This document shows positions 23,918 to 32,742 of a stretch of DNA of 64,000 bases, one piece after another (the first letter of the stretch is position 1; each line of letters begins with the position of its first letter). The stretch is from contig JAFTXQ010000014.1 of NCBI GenBank assembly GCA_017461565.1, positions 124,001 to 188,000 on the forward strand, read 5' to 3'. Position numbers and translations under genes: made by a program. The stretch is from Oscillospiraceae bacterium. Its GTDB lineage: Bacteria > Bacillota > Clostridia > Oscillospirales > Ruminococcaceae. Below the pieces are notes generated by a model. That model ran no database searches. It was given only the letters and a program-made list of their open reading frames with translations, and had not been told where the DNA came from.

Positions 23918-25582
23918 ATGAAAATGCTGTACGGAAAAGGCGTTTCCTCGGGTATCGCATTCGGCAGGATAGTGTTCTTCCGCCATGACGAGGTCAGTGT
24001 GACACGCACACGTGTCGATGACACCGATGCAGAGGTGGTGCGTTACCTTGAGGCGAAGAAAAAGGCTATGTCACAGCTGGACGAGCTTTACGAGCACGCT
24101 CTTAAACAGGTGGGCGAGGAGGACGCACTTATATTCTCCATGCACCGCATGATGCTTGAGGATCCTGATTTCAACAGCTCCGTGGAGCGCATAATCCGTC
24201 GTCAGGGCATAAATGCGGAATACGCCGTGGCGCTTACATCACGTAATTTTGCCGAGATGTTCAGCCTTATCGAGGATGACTATATGCGTGAGCGTGCCGC
24301 AGATGTCAAGGATATATCAAACCGACTTGTCCGCTGCCTTATGAACAAGACGGCAAAGGCGCAGGAGCATAAGGGCAAGTGCGTTATCTGTGCAGATGAC
24401 CTGTCCCCCTCGGAAACGGTCCAGATGGACAGGAAGACCGTCCGTGCGATATGCACCGCAAGAGGCTCTGCTACATCGCATACTGCGATACTTGCTCGTA
24501 CCATGAACATCCCGGCTGTTGTGGGACTTGGTGAGGAGTTCTACTCCCTTTGCGACGGCGATGAGATAATCGTAGACGGCGGTACGGGAGCGCTTTACGT
24601 TAACCCCGATGAGCAGACAAAGCTTGAGATGCTTAGAAAGCAGACGGAGGAGATATATCGCAGCGAGCGTCTGTACAGCCTGCGCGGACACGATAATGTC
24701 ACCCGTGACGGTTGCAGGATAGACATATATGCCAATGTAGGCGGTATCGAGGATATCGGTGCGGCACTTGCAAACGATTGTGGCGGTATCGGTCTGTTCA
24801 GAAGCGAGTTCCTTTATCTTGAAAGCAGCGAGGCACCCTCTGAGGAGCTTCAGTTTCAGGTGTACAAGCAGATACTTGAGCGTATGTGCGGCAAGCGCGT
24901 TATCATACGAACCTTGGATATCGGAGCGGATAAGGTCGCACGTTGTTTTACCATCCCCCGCGAGGAGAATCCTGCACTTGGCGTGCGCGGAATACGTTTC
25001 TGCTTCGCCCGTCCCGAGGTGTTCAAAACTCAGCTCAGGGCATTGTTCCGTGCCTCGGTATACGGTCGGTTGGGAATAATGTTCCCTATGATTATCGCGA
25101 TGGACGAGATATATGAAATTAAAGATATGATCGAGCAGGTCAAGAGTGAGCTGCGCTCCGAAAATATTCCTTACAGTATAGATGTGCAGATAGGTGTGAT
25201 GATAGAGACACCTGCTGCCGTCATGATAAGCGATATGCTTGCCCGACAGGTGGATTTCTTCAGTGTAGGCTCCAACGATCTTACGCAATATGCACTTGCA
25301 GCCGACAGACAGAACCCGGGGCTGGAGCGCTACTGCAACCCACGCCATCTGGCTTTGCTCAGGATGATACGCATAGCGACAGAAAACGCACACGCAAACG
25401 GTGCGTGGATAGGAATATGCGGCGAGATAGCGTCTGATCTGGAGCTTACCGAGGCTTTCCTTGCCATCGGCGTGGACGAGCTTTCTGTGACGCCCTCTGC
25501 GATACTCCATCTGCGTGACAAGGTGATGAGCCTTGACATGAGCAGGAGAGCGCTTCTACTTGAAGCGATAGGAAGAGTCTGA
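23918..25582 (+). CDS. ptsI: Phosphoenolpyruvate-protein phosphotransferase (PTS enzyme I)
   Basis: Enzyme I takes phosphate from PEP onto a histidine and passes it to HPr, the first step of sugar PTS uptake. The 554-residue protein starts MKMLYGKGVSSGIAFG. The phospho-histidine is His188 in GSATSHTAILARTM. GGIGLFRSEFLYL and TLDIGADK, then GSNDLTQYALAADRQN, are the PEP-binding barrel signatures. The start at 23918 precedes a second Met two codons on. HPr is not adjacent. The gene ends at a strong terminator shared with the converging regulator. Confidence 0.96.
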   Translation: MKMLYGKGVSSGIAFGRIVFFRHDEVSVTRTRVDDTDAEVVRYLEAKKKAMSQLDELYEHALKQVGEEDALIFSMHRMMLEDPDFNSSVERIIRRQGINAEYAVALTSRNFAEMFSLIEDDYMRERAADVKDISNRLVRCLMNKTAKAQEHKGKCVICADDLSPSETVQMDRKTVRAICTARGSATSHTAILARTMNIPAVVGLGEEFYSLCDGDEIIVDGGTGALYVNPDEQTKLEMLRKQTEEIYRSERLYSLRGHDNVTRDGCRIDIYANVGGIEDIGAALANDCGGIGLFRSEFLYLESSEAPSEELQFQVYKQILERMCGKRVIIRTLDIGADKVARCFTIPREENPALGVRGIRFCFARPEVFKTQLRALFRASVYGRLGIMFPMIIAMDEIYEIKDMIEQVKSELRSENIPYSIDVQIGVMIETPAAVMISDMLARQVDFFSVGSNDLTQYALAADRQNPGLERYCNPRHLALLRMIRIATENAHANGAWIGICGEIASDLELTEAFLAIGVDELSVTPSAILHLRDKVMSLDMSRRALLLEAIGRV

Positions 25583-25598
25583 ATCATATCATAGAAAT

Positions 25599-25638
25599 AA
25601 AGCCGCTTACGGTAAAATGCTACCGAAAGCGGCTTTTT
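25599..25638. terminator. Bidirectional terminator between ptsI and the LuxR-type gene
   Basis: AAGCCGCTT and AAGCGGCTT, with GGTA/TACC inside, form a long stem followed by T on the plus strand and by A-rich sequence on the left, so it serves both directions. Confidence 0.8.
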
Positions 25639-25655
25639 GTGTTTTGCTGTGAGGG

Positions 25656-28220
25656 CTATTCTCTGAAAATGAATATATGCTTCAACTGCCCTCGTGAGCG
25701 TATCCCAAGCTTTGCGAAGGTGCGCTTGAGGCTGCTCTTGACGCTGTCTGCGGTGGTTTCGTTGATTGCGGCGATCTCTTTGTTTGATATTCCTCTTGAA
25801 GCAAATATGGCATATTTCAGCGCCTTTCTGGTGAGGCCGTATTTTTTTCGCAGGTCTTCCAGTGCGTCCATTGCGGAGTTCAGCGTCATCATCATTGCCT
25901 GTTGCTGACGATTGGCGGCTCCGGTTTCGGTAAGCTCCTGTGTGCGTATCGCTTCAATGCAGCGCCTGGGCTGCTTTGCGGTTTCGGTTATCGTAGTGAT
26001 AAGCGTGTGATATTCTTCGGGCAGTGCCTGTTCCGCAAATGCAAACAGCTGCGGTTGATGTATGCAAAGCTCTGTTGCAGGTATGATTGTGCCTGAGTTG
26101 CGCAGGGAGTCCAGCACCTCTTTTATGTACAGTGCGGCGTTTGCTGTGTCGCCTGTCCTGAAATACGCCGCTGATATGGTAAGCTTTAGCATCAGATATA
26201 CTGTCTCGTTGCGGATGTTAAGCGCAGAGTTCAGATAGTACTCCTTTTTGGAAAGCAGTATGCCGTAGTCGCCGTGCGACATCATAGCAAAACTGCGCAC
26301 AAAGAAATAGAACGGCGCCGAATAGCGGTTGAGCAGCACTTCGGAGTCGGGTGTGGTGATGACAGGCCAGATGTCCTCTTCGCTGCCTCCTTTGAGGCAG
26401 CATATAGATGACAGGCACAGCATTGCCAGCTCGCCCACCTCGTTGCTGGTGTTTTTCCTGATTATACCGCAAATTGCGTCGGTGCTGCGCTTGTAAATAT
26501 CGTAGCTTCCGTTCATCAGTGCACAGCGTGCCGCAAGGCACAGTGCGATAAGCTTTGAGGGCAGATAGTATTCGGTGCAGGAGTCTGCTATCTCAAGTGC
26601 GCAGGAAAGTGCATTATCAAAATCCCCCAGATAATAGTGAAGCTCGGCGGCGTACAGGCTGTCGCCGTGTTTTCCGTGTTTTATCATCTCGGAGTACATA
26701 CGGTGATATCGTACGAATTGTTCGGATTCTGTTGACAGAGGTATGTCAAAGCGGTGTATAAGGCAGAATACCGACGGAGTGTACAGCGACCAGGAATAGA
26801 ACGGAGGATTTGACAGTGTGCCGCCTGAATAAAGATCGTATGCACGTTTGATGTTCATGCCCATTTTCTCAAGCATGTAGAAGTCCTCGTATGTGCGCAG
26901 TGCATAGGCGTAGGAGAGAATGTTGCGGCGTTCACGCTCGGTGTAGTCGGGAGAGCGCTGTATATGCTGTATTATCTCGTCAAAGCGGTATTTCACAAGG
27001 TCACGGTGCGGCGTCAGCATAAGCAGCGCCAGCAATCGGAGCAGTCTTGGGATGATGTTTTTCTGTTCAAGAGGACATTCCTGCACGAATTTAAGTATCA
27101 GATCCTTGCTGCGCATCAGGAGTTCAAACGAGATGCGCTCTTCGAAGGGTATCGCAGCGCATTTTTCGTAGTCGCCTGCAAGAAAATACTGGCAGAATGC
27201 ACGGAAGGTCTTTTTGCTGCGCATATAGTCCTTTGCGGAGCATATATGAAACGCCCTGCGCACATCCTCGGGCAGGGAGAGAAAACGCTTGTACGTAGCA
27301 CGCTTCAGCAGTATATGGGGCGAATATGTACCCTGTTTTTTGTTGTGTGTTATCAGCGGTATCAGATTGTTTGCGAGCTCTGTGCATTCCTCTATGTCGG
27401 AGGCACTGAAGCTCTTTATCTGAAAATGTCGGACAATGCTCTCTTCTTCCATAATGCTGCGGCAGGTCTGCTCGTCGATATGCTCAAATGCGCATAAGCA
27501 TATCACCGAAAGCCATGCCTTTTTGTCAAGACGGTCAAGCAGCGCACTTCCGATAAGCTCGTTTATCGCATAGCTGCGGATGCTTTCTCCACGGCTGAGT
27601 ATCATCATGCACAATCTGGTTTTGGATATATTGCCTGATATCATTTCGTGTATATGGTATGCGTTGTATACGTCGTCATCGGAAAGTCCGAAAAGAGCCA
27701 GATAGTTTCTGGTTTCGTCGATGGTCAGGGCAAGCTGTCTAGAGGTGATGAGATTTATATTCAGCGCCTGTATCAGCCTGTCGTACTGGCGGGCAAGCTT
27801 CGGACAGGTGATGACGAGCGAGATATGCGAGCTTTCTGTGAAGAGCCTTGCGCAGTAAAGGTTGCGCAGCAGCATATCCTGTGCCGCATCACAGTCCAGT
27901 ACGATCACGGCAGGCTTATCGGGGAGAGTTTCAGAGAACAGCCTGCACAGGCGGATGTGGTCGTCGGCGCTGAGAGGAATGTGTTCCTCGTGCCCGAGGA
28001 CGATCCGACACACCTTTGCAAAGCACTCGTTAGCGTCTGTGCAGCCTGTGATAAATCGGCAGGATATGCCTTCGGGTCGTGAGCGCCGCACAAACTCCCT
28101 TAATATCGTTGAACGGCCGCTGCCATCTGGAGCGGATACAACAGTGACTTTTCTGGTGTATATGCTCTTGAGCAGCTCATACATCCTGGGCGGAATATAT
28201 ATGTGCGAACTGTTTTTCAT
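25656..28220 (-). CDS. Large LuxR/MalT-type ATP-binding transcriptional regulator
   Basis: This 854-residue protein has a MalT-like layout. An NTPase part begins YIPPRMYELLKSIYTRKVTV with the P-loop SAPDGSGRSTIL near residues 34-45, and AVIVLDCDAAQ is the Walker B candidate. Helical repeats fill the middle. A LuxR-type helix-turn-helix closes it, with RGISNKEIAAINETTADSVK and SLKRTFAKLGIRSRGQLKH. Such proteins are inducer-responsive activators; the ligand is unknown. It converges with ptsI, so a sugar link is possible but not shown. GAAAGGAG precedes the ATG on the reverse strand. Confidence 0.85.
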   Translation of the reverse strand: MKNSSHIYIPPRMYELLKSIYTRKVTVVSAPDGSGRSTILREFVRRSRPEGISCRFITGCTDANECFAKVCRIVLGHEEHIPLSADDHIRLCRLFSETLPDKPAVIVLDCDAAQDMLLRNLYCARLFTESSHISLVITCPKLARQYDRLIQALNINLITSRQLALTIDETRNYLALFGLSDDDVYNAYHIHEMISGNISKTRLCMMILSRGESIRSYAINELIGSALLDRLDKKAWLSVICLCAFEHIDEQTCRSIMEEESIVRHFQIKSFSASDIEECTELANNLIPLITHNKKQGTYSPHILLKRATYKRFLSLPEDVRRAFHICSAKDYMRSKKTFRAFCQYFLAGDYEKCAAIPFEERISFELLMRSKDLILKFVQECPLEQKNIIPRLLRLLALLMLTPHRDLVKYRFDEIIQHIQRSPDYTERERRNILSYAYALRTYEDFYMLEKMGMNIKRAYDLYSGGTLSNPPFYSWSLYTPSVFCLIHRFDIPLSTESEQFVRYHRMYSEMIKHGKHGDSLYAAELHYYLGDFDNALSCALEIADSCTEYYLPSKLIALCLAARCALMNGSYDIYKRSTDAICGIIRKNTSNEVGELAMLCLSSICCLKGGSEEDIWPVITTPDSEVLLNRYSAPFYFFVRSFAMMSHGDYGILLSKKEYYLNSALNIRNETVYLMLKLTISAAYFRTGDTANAALYIKEVLDSLRNSGTIIPATELCIHQPQLFAFAEQALPEEYHTLITTITETAKQPRRCIEAIRTQELTETGAANRQQQAMMMTLNSAMDALEDLRKKYGLTRKALKYAIFASRGISNKEIAAINETTADSVKSSLKRTFAKLGIRSRGQLKHIFIFRE

Positions 28221-28308
28221 GTCGGCGCTCCTTTCCGTTTGTCTTTATGGTTATTTTATCACATATTGCGGCAAAAGTACAGCAAAAGAAAAAATTTTTC
28301 AAAAGCCC

Positions 28309-28337
28309 TTGACAAATCGTTTTGGATGTTGTATAAT
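28309..28337 (+). promoter_or_regulatory. Consensus promoter of infC-rpmI-rplT
   Basis: TTGACA (28309-28314) and TATAAT (28332-28337) are 17 bases apart. An AAAATTTTTCAAAAG tract lies just upstream, as expected of an UP element. Confidence 0.8.
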
Positions 28338-28342
28338 TATCG

Positions 28343-28496
28343 AGTAATAAAGCAGAGCCACCACACTCTCACCCGCCGGCGTTCGTTCTGTCAGGCGTGG
28401 TCATCTTAATGAGAATATCGCCTTCGGGCTTTCCTGTTAAGCGTGAGTAGTGTGTACTCACGCTTATTTTATTTCTTAAAGAGCAAACGATTTTAT
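28343..28496 (+). promoter_or_regulatory. infC operon leader with attenuator-like hairpin
   Basis: The leader is about 150 nt. GCGTGAGTA (28441-28449) pairs with TACTCACGC (28455-28463), followed by TTATTTTATTT, a weak terminator ahead of infC. Upstream CTCAC and CGCC/GGCG segments could form alternative pairs. Ribosomal protein L20 regulates the infC-rpmI-rplT leader of other Firmicutes by attenuation; the same here is inferred. Confidence 0.55.
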
Positions 28497-29033
28497 ATGG
28501 AAAGGCGGTGCTTCAATATCGGCACTAAAGAACAGCTCATCAATGAGGAGATCCGTGAAAAGGAAGTAAGAGTCATCGGCGCAGACGGTGAGCAGCTTGG
28601 CATCATGGCCACGGCTGACGCACTCGATAAGGCAGTAGAGGCTGACCTTGATCTGGTGCTCATCGCTCCTACGGCAGTTCCTCCGGTATGTCGTATAATG
28701 GATTATGGCAAATACCGTTTCGAGCAGACCAAGAGGGAAAAGGAAGCTAAGAAGAACCAGAAACAGGCCGAGGTAAAGGAGATCAAGATGTCGCTCAATA
28801 TCGACACCAACGATTTCAATATCAAGGTCAAGAACTGCATCAAGTTCCTTCAGAACGGTGACAAGGTAAAGGTCACTATCCGCTTCAGACGTGCGAGAGA
28901 GATGTCTCACATGAACCTCAGCGAAGAATTGATGAAGAGATTTATGGATGCCGTATCGGAGTACGGCGGCTCCGAAAAGCCGTCTAAGCTCGAGGGTAAG
29001 AACTACGCAGTGGTACTCAGCCCCAAGAAATAA
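28497..29033 (+). CDS. infC: Translation initiation factor IF-3
   Basis: IF-3 binds the 30S subunit and checks start codons. The body TKEQLINEEIREKEVRVIGA and IMDYGKYRFEQTKREKEAKK plus TIRFRRAREMSHMNL is unmistakable. The listed ATG at 28497 has no good ribosome site upstream. AAAGGCGGTG at 28501-28510 lies inside the frame, and an ATC at 28518 (9 bases from GGCGG) would give a protein beginning at GTKEQ. Other bacteria start infC with AUU so that IF-3 limits its own synthesis, so a rare start at 28518 is plausible. It would be 178 residues from the ATG or 171 from the ATC. Confidence 0.9.
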   Translation: MERRCFNIGTKEQLINEEIREKEVRVIGADGEQLGIMATADALDKAVEADLDLVLIAPTAVPPVCRIMDYGKYRFEQTKREKEAKKNQKQAEVKEIKMSLNIDTNDFNIKVKNCIKFLQNGDKVKVTIRFRRAREMSHMNLSEELMKRFMDAVSEYGGSEKPSKLEGKNYAVVLSPKK

Positions 29034-29083
29034 GATAGCGCCGACGGCGCACTTTAAAAAGAAAACTCAAGGAGGATACCAAA

Positions 29084-29281
29084 ATGCCTAAGATCAAAAC
29101 TCACAGCGGAGCTAAAAAGCGCTTCAAGCTGACAAAGTCCGGTAAGGTAAAGATGCAGCACTGCAACAAGCGTCACATCCTTACAAAGAAGTCCACAAAG
29201 CGTAAGAGAGGATTAAGAGCAGGCGCATACGCTGACGTTACCAACGTAGCTGCAGTAAAGAGCCTTATTCCGTACAAATAA
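29084..29281 (+). CDS. rpmI: Ribosomal protein L35
   Basis: This 65-residue basic protein ([35 protein letters not shown]) is a component of the 50S subunit. It follows infC by 50 bases and has an AAGGAGG ribosome site. It is the standard middle gene of the infC-rpmI-rplT operon. Confidence 0.98.
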   Translation: MPKIKTHSGAKKRFKLTKSGKVKMQHCNKRHILTKKSTKRKRGLRAGAYADVTNVAAVKSLIPYK

Positions 29282-29345
29282 TCACAAAGCGTAATAACGC
29301 AGCGGAATGAGCTTTTCCGCAGAAAAAACTAGGAGGTAATGAAAC

Positions 29346-29699
29346 ATGGCACGCATTAAGGGCGCACTCGCTACTCGTAAGAGAAGAAATAAAACATTAA
29401 AGCTGGCAAAGGGCTACTGGGGCGGTAAGAGCAGACTGTTCAAGACTGCTAAGGAAGCCGTAATGAAGTCCGGTCAGTATGCTTATGTAGGCAGAAAGCT
29501 GAAGAAGAGAGATTTCAGAAGACTCTGGATCACAAGAATCTCCGCAGCTTGCAAGGCTAACGGCATGAACTACTCTACATTTATGAACGGTCTGAAGAAG
29601 GCTGGCATCGCTCTCAACAGAAAGATGCTCTCCGAGATCGCTATCAACGACGCAGCCGGCTTCACAGCACTCGCTGAGAAGGCAAAGGCAGCACTTTAA
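29346..29699 (+). CDS. rplT: Ribosomal protein L20
   Basis: This 117-residue protein ([40 protein letters not shown]) binds 23S rRNA early in 50S assembly. It may also repress its own operon at the leader. A GGAGGTAATG site precedes it. A strong terminator follows. Confidence 0.98.
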   Translation: MARIKGALATRKRRNKTLKLAKGYWGGKSRLFKTAKEAVMKSGQYAYVGRKLKKRDFRRLWITRISAACKANGMNYSTFMNGLKKAGIALNRKMLSEIAINDAAGFTALAEKAKAAL

Positions 29700-29708
29700 T
29701 CGAGATAT

Positions 29709-29741
29709 ATCTCACGTTTCTTCACGGGACGTGAGATTTTT
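29709..29741 (+). terminator. Terminator of infC-rpmI-rplT
   Basis: ATCTCACGT and ACGTGAGAT form a 9-bp stem, followed by TTTT. Confidence 0.85.
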
Positions 29742-29764
29742 CGCTATGTAGGGGGTATATTCCG

Positions 29765-30526
29765 ATGGAGCTTACATCCAGGAAAAATGACATCGTGCGG
29801 CGCTTTCGTGAGCTTTCACGGGACAAGAAGCTGCGTGATGCACAGGGCGCTTTTGTGGCGGAGGGCGACCATCTCTGCAAGGAGGCGGTGCAGTCCTCGC
29901 TTGAGATAAGCTTTGCGCTTGTGACGGAAAGGGCGCTTAAAAAATACCCTGCGGCACAGGAGCTTATCGCAGCCGCAAAGGGGTATGCTGTAATATCCGA
30001 GGACATAGCGGAATATATTTCCGATACCAAGGCACCGCAGGGGCTTTTTGCCGAGATACGCCGCAGCGCTGCTGCACAAATGCCATCGGGAAAGCTGGTA
30101 ATGCTTGACGGGGTACAGGATCCCGGCAATGTCGGCACGATCATCCGTACAGCTGAGGCGCTGGGAATAAAAGCAGTGCTTTTAAGCCCCGCCTGCGCCG
30201 ATGTGTACTCGCCAAAGACCCTGAGGGCTTCGATGGGAAGCGTTTTCAGGCTGCCGTGCATAACCTGCGACATACCGCAGATGATAGCTACACTCAGAAG
30301 CGATGGCTATTCCGTTTATGGTTCGATGCTGGACGAGGCTGCACAGCGGCTGGGTGACATCAGCTTTCCGGATAAGTCAGCGGTGGTGATAGGCAGCGAG
30401 GGCAGCGGAATATCCGATGCAACCGCAAGCGCCTGCACGGGAGGTCTTTATATCCCGATAAGCGGCGCAGAGTCGCTTAATGCAGCGGCGGCGGCTTCCA
30501 TAATCCTGTGGGAGCTGTCAAAATAA
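29765..30526 (+). CDS. TrmH-family (SpoU) RNA 2'-O-methyltransferase
   Basis: This 253-residue SPOUT enzyme probably methylates a ribose of rRNA or tRNA. The N-terminal substrate-binding domain (RKNDIVRRFRELSRDKKLRD then AFVAEGDHLCKEA) is followed by the SpoU knot: MLDGVQDPGNVGTIIRTAEA, LSPACADVYSPKTLRASMGS, VIGSEGSGISD and IPISGAESLNAAAAASIILW. Those are the SAM-binding motifs. Which nucleotide is modified cannot be told. Its start follows GGGGG. Confidence 0.93.
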   Translation: MELTSRKNDIVRRFRELSRDKKLRDAQGAFVAEGDHLCKEAVQSSLEISFALVTERALKKYPAAQELIAAAKGYAVISEDIAEYISDTKAPQGLFAEIRRSAAAQMPSGKLVMLDGVQDPGNVGTIIRTAEALGIKAVLLSPACADVYSPKTLRASMGSVFRLPCITCDIPQMIATLRSDGYSVYGSMLDEAAQRLGDISFPDKSAVVIGSEGSGISDATASACTGGLYIPISGAESLNAAAAASIILWELSK

Positions 30527-30588
30527 GCTTTCTGCCATGGCGGAAAGCATCGCAAAGCCGAAAGCCTTCGCTTCGGGTTTTGCGATGC
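30527..30588. other. Two adjoining hairpins between the SpoU gene and topA
   Basis: GCTTTC..GCC/GGC..GAAAGC (30528-30549) is an inverted repeat, followed by GCATCGCAAA/TTTGCGATGC enclosing CCGAA/TTCGG (30547-30588). No T-run follows either. They may slow or process the transcript, but no function is shown. Confidence 0.4.
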
Positions 30589-30645
30589 TGACAGCAGGCA
30601 CTGATCCCTGAATGAGGGATAAATTAAGAGCATGGGGGAAAACAA

Positions 30646-32742
30646 GTGGCACACCTTGTAATATTAGAGTCGCCGTCCAAGGCGAAAACAGTTAAGAAAT
30701 ATCTCGGAGACGGGTATGACGTTATAGCTTCCACAGGTCATGTCATAGACCTGCCGAAGTCTAAGATGGGCGTGGATATCGAGAATGATTTCACACCTCA
30801 GTATGTCAATATGAAGGATAAGTCTGAGATCATAAAGGAACTCAAAAAGCGTGCAAAGAGCAGCGATATAATATATCTTGCAACTGACCCGGACCGTGAG
30901 GGCGAGGCGATAGCGTGGCATCTTTCACACCTGCTGGGTATCGGCGAGAACGAGCCTGTGAGAGTCACCTTTAATGAGATAACAAAAAGCGGAATACAGG
31001 CAGGTATGAGCAGCCCCAGAAAGATAGACACGGATATCGTTGATGCACAGCAGGCAAGACGTATCCTTGACCGTATCGTGGGCTACAAGCTCTCTCCGTT
31101 TCTGTGGAAAAAGGTAAGACGCGGTCTTTCCGCAGGACGAGTTCAGTCCGTTGCGGTGCGTCTCATCGTTGACCGTGAGAACGAGATCCGCAATTTCGTG
31201 TCCCAGGAATACTGGAGCATAGACGCAAAGCTGATCGCATCCTCTTCAAAGAGAGGGTTCGCTGCAAAGCTCGCAGAAGTAGACGGAGAAAAGGTGGAGA
31301 TAACGGATCAGGCGCAGGCAGACGCAATCCTCAAGCGCCTTGAGGGCGCAGACTATATCGTCAGCGGACTTAAAAAGTCACAGCGCAAGAAGCAGCCTGC
31401 ACCGCCGTTCACCACATCTACACTCCAGCAGGAAGCTTCCAGAAAGCTGTCCTTCCAGGCACGCAGGACGATGAAGGCGGCTCAGGAGCTTTACGAGGGC
31501 GTTGAGGTCCCGGGAATGGGCGCTGTGGGTCTTATTACCTACATGAGAACCGACTCGCTGCGCATCTCGGACGAGGCTAAGGCAGCGGCCGCAGAGCTTA
31601 TCAAGGATATGTACGGTGCGGAGTATCTTCCCGAGAAGCCACGCACATTTAAATCCAAAAGCAATGCGCAGGATGCGCACGAGGCTATCCGTCCCACAAC
31701 GGTAAGCCTTACGCCCGATCAGGTGAAGTCTGCGCTCACAAGCGACCAGTATAAGCTGTACAAGCTTGTGTGGGAGCGTTTTATGGCAAGCCAGATGCAG
31801 AATGCTGTTCTGGATACCGTATCAGTTGACATCACAGCGGCGGACTGTCTGTTCAAGGCAAGCGGATATTCCGTAAAGTTCGATGGCTTTACAAAGCTTT
31901 ACGTTGACAGCGGCGCAGCGGAGAGCGAGCAGGGCGGAGCACTTCCCGTCATCACAAAGGGCGAGAAGCTGAAGGCAAAGGAGGTAAAGGGCAATCAGCA
32001 CTTTACACAGCCTCCCGCAAGATACAACGAAGCTTCTCTCATCAAGGAGCTTGAGGAGAACGGCATCGGCCGTCCTTCTACCTATGCGCCCACCATCTCC
32101 ACCATCCTCGACAGGCATTATGTCGAGCGTGAGAGCGGCAACCAGCTCAAGCCCACCTCCCTCGGCGAGGTCATCATAGAGCTGCTGAAGGGTCACTTCG
32201 ACAACATAGTTGATGTGAAGTTCACAGCTAAGATGGAAACAGAGCTGGATAACATCGAAAAGGGCAGCATTGAGTGGGTGCAGGTACTGAAGAGCTTCTA
32301 TGGCAGATTTGCAAAGACGCTCGAAAAGGCGGAAGCCGACATGGAGGGCAAGCGTGTAAAGGTCCCCGATGAGCCTACCGATATCGTATGCGAGGAATGC
32401 GGCAAGAATATGGTGATAAAGATCGGTCCGTACGGAAAGTTCCTCGGCTGCTCGGGCTTCCCCGAGTGCAAGTTCACAAAGAAGATCGTTACCGAGACGA
32501 AGGGCAACTGCCCCGTCTGCGGTAAGAAGATGCTTGCAAAGAAGTCCAAGAAGGGCAAGCCTTTCTTTGGCTGCGAGAACTTCCAGACCTGCAACTTTAT
32601 GACATGGGATCAGCCTATCGAGGAAAAATGCCCCGAGTGCGGCGTTACCCTGTTCAAAAAGACAGGCAAGCTGGGTAAGATCTACTGTGCGAAAGAGGGC
32701 TGCACATACGAGCGTCCTCTCGATAATGCAAAGGATAAATGA
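30646..32742 (+). CDS. topA: DNA topoisomerase I
   Basis: TopA relaxes negative supercoils. The 698-residue type IA enzyme has the TOPRIM start LVILESPSKAKTVKKYL and DPDREGEAIAWHLSHLL. The active-site tyrosine is Tyr299 in GLITYMRTDSLR. SAGRVQSVAVRLI and RPSTYAPTISTIL are also diagnostic. Three C-terminal zinc ribbons (CEECGKNM...CSGFPEC, CPVCGKKM...CENFQTC, CPECGVTL...CAKEGC) finish it. The start is GTG after GGGGGAAAAC. The stop overlaps the start of trmFO, so the two are coupled. Confidence 0.98.
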   Translation: MAHLVILESPSKAKTVKKYLGDGYDVIASTGHVIDLPKSKMGVDIENDFTPQYVNMKDKSEIIKELKKRAKSSDIIYLATDPDREGEAIAWHLSHLLGIGENEPVRVTFNEITKSGIQAGMSSPRKIDTDIVDAQQARRILDRIVGYKLSPFLWKKVRRGLSAGRVQSVAVRLIVDRENEIRNFVSQEYWSIDAKLIASSSKRGFAAKLAEVDGEKVEITDQAQADAILKRLEGADYIVSGLKKSQRKKQPAPPFTTSTLQQEASRKLSFQARRTMKAAQELYEGVEVPGMGAVGLITYMRTDSLRISDEAKAAAAELIKDMYGAEYLPEKPRTFKSKSNAQDAHEAIRPTTVSLTPDQVKSALTSDQYKLYKLVWERFMASQMQNAVLDTVSVDITAADCLFKASGYSVKFDGFTKLYVDSGAAESEQGGALPVITKGEKLKAKEVKGNQHFTQPPARYNEASLIKELEENGIGRPSTYAPTISTILDRHYVERESGNQLKPTSLGEVIIELLKGHFDNIVDVKFTAKMETELDNIEKGSIEWVQVLKSFYGRFAKTLEKAEADMEGKRVKVPDEPTDIVCEECGKNMVIKIGPYGKFLGCSGFPECKFTKKIVTETKGNCPVCGKKMLAKKSKKGKPFFGCENFQTCNFMTWDQPIEEKCPECGVTLFKKTGKLGKIYCAKEGCTYERPLDNAKDK

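Noticed and set aside
24317-25510. 397-codon reverse frame over ptsI
   Set aside because: It is a codon-bias shadow of the ptsI gene; its translation is Cys/His/Tyr-rich with no domain.
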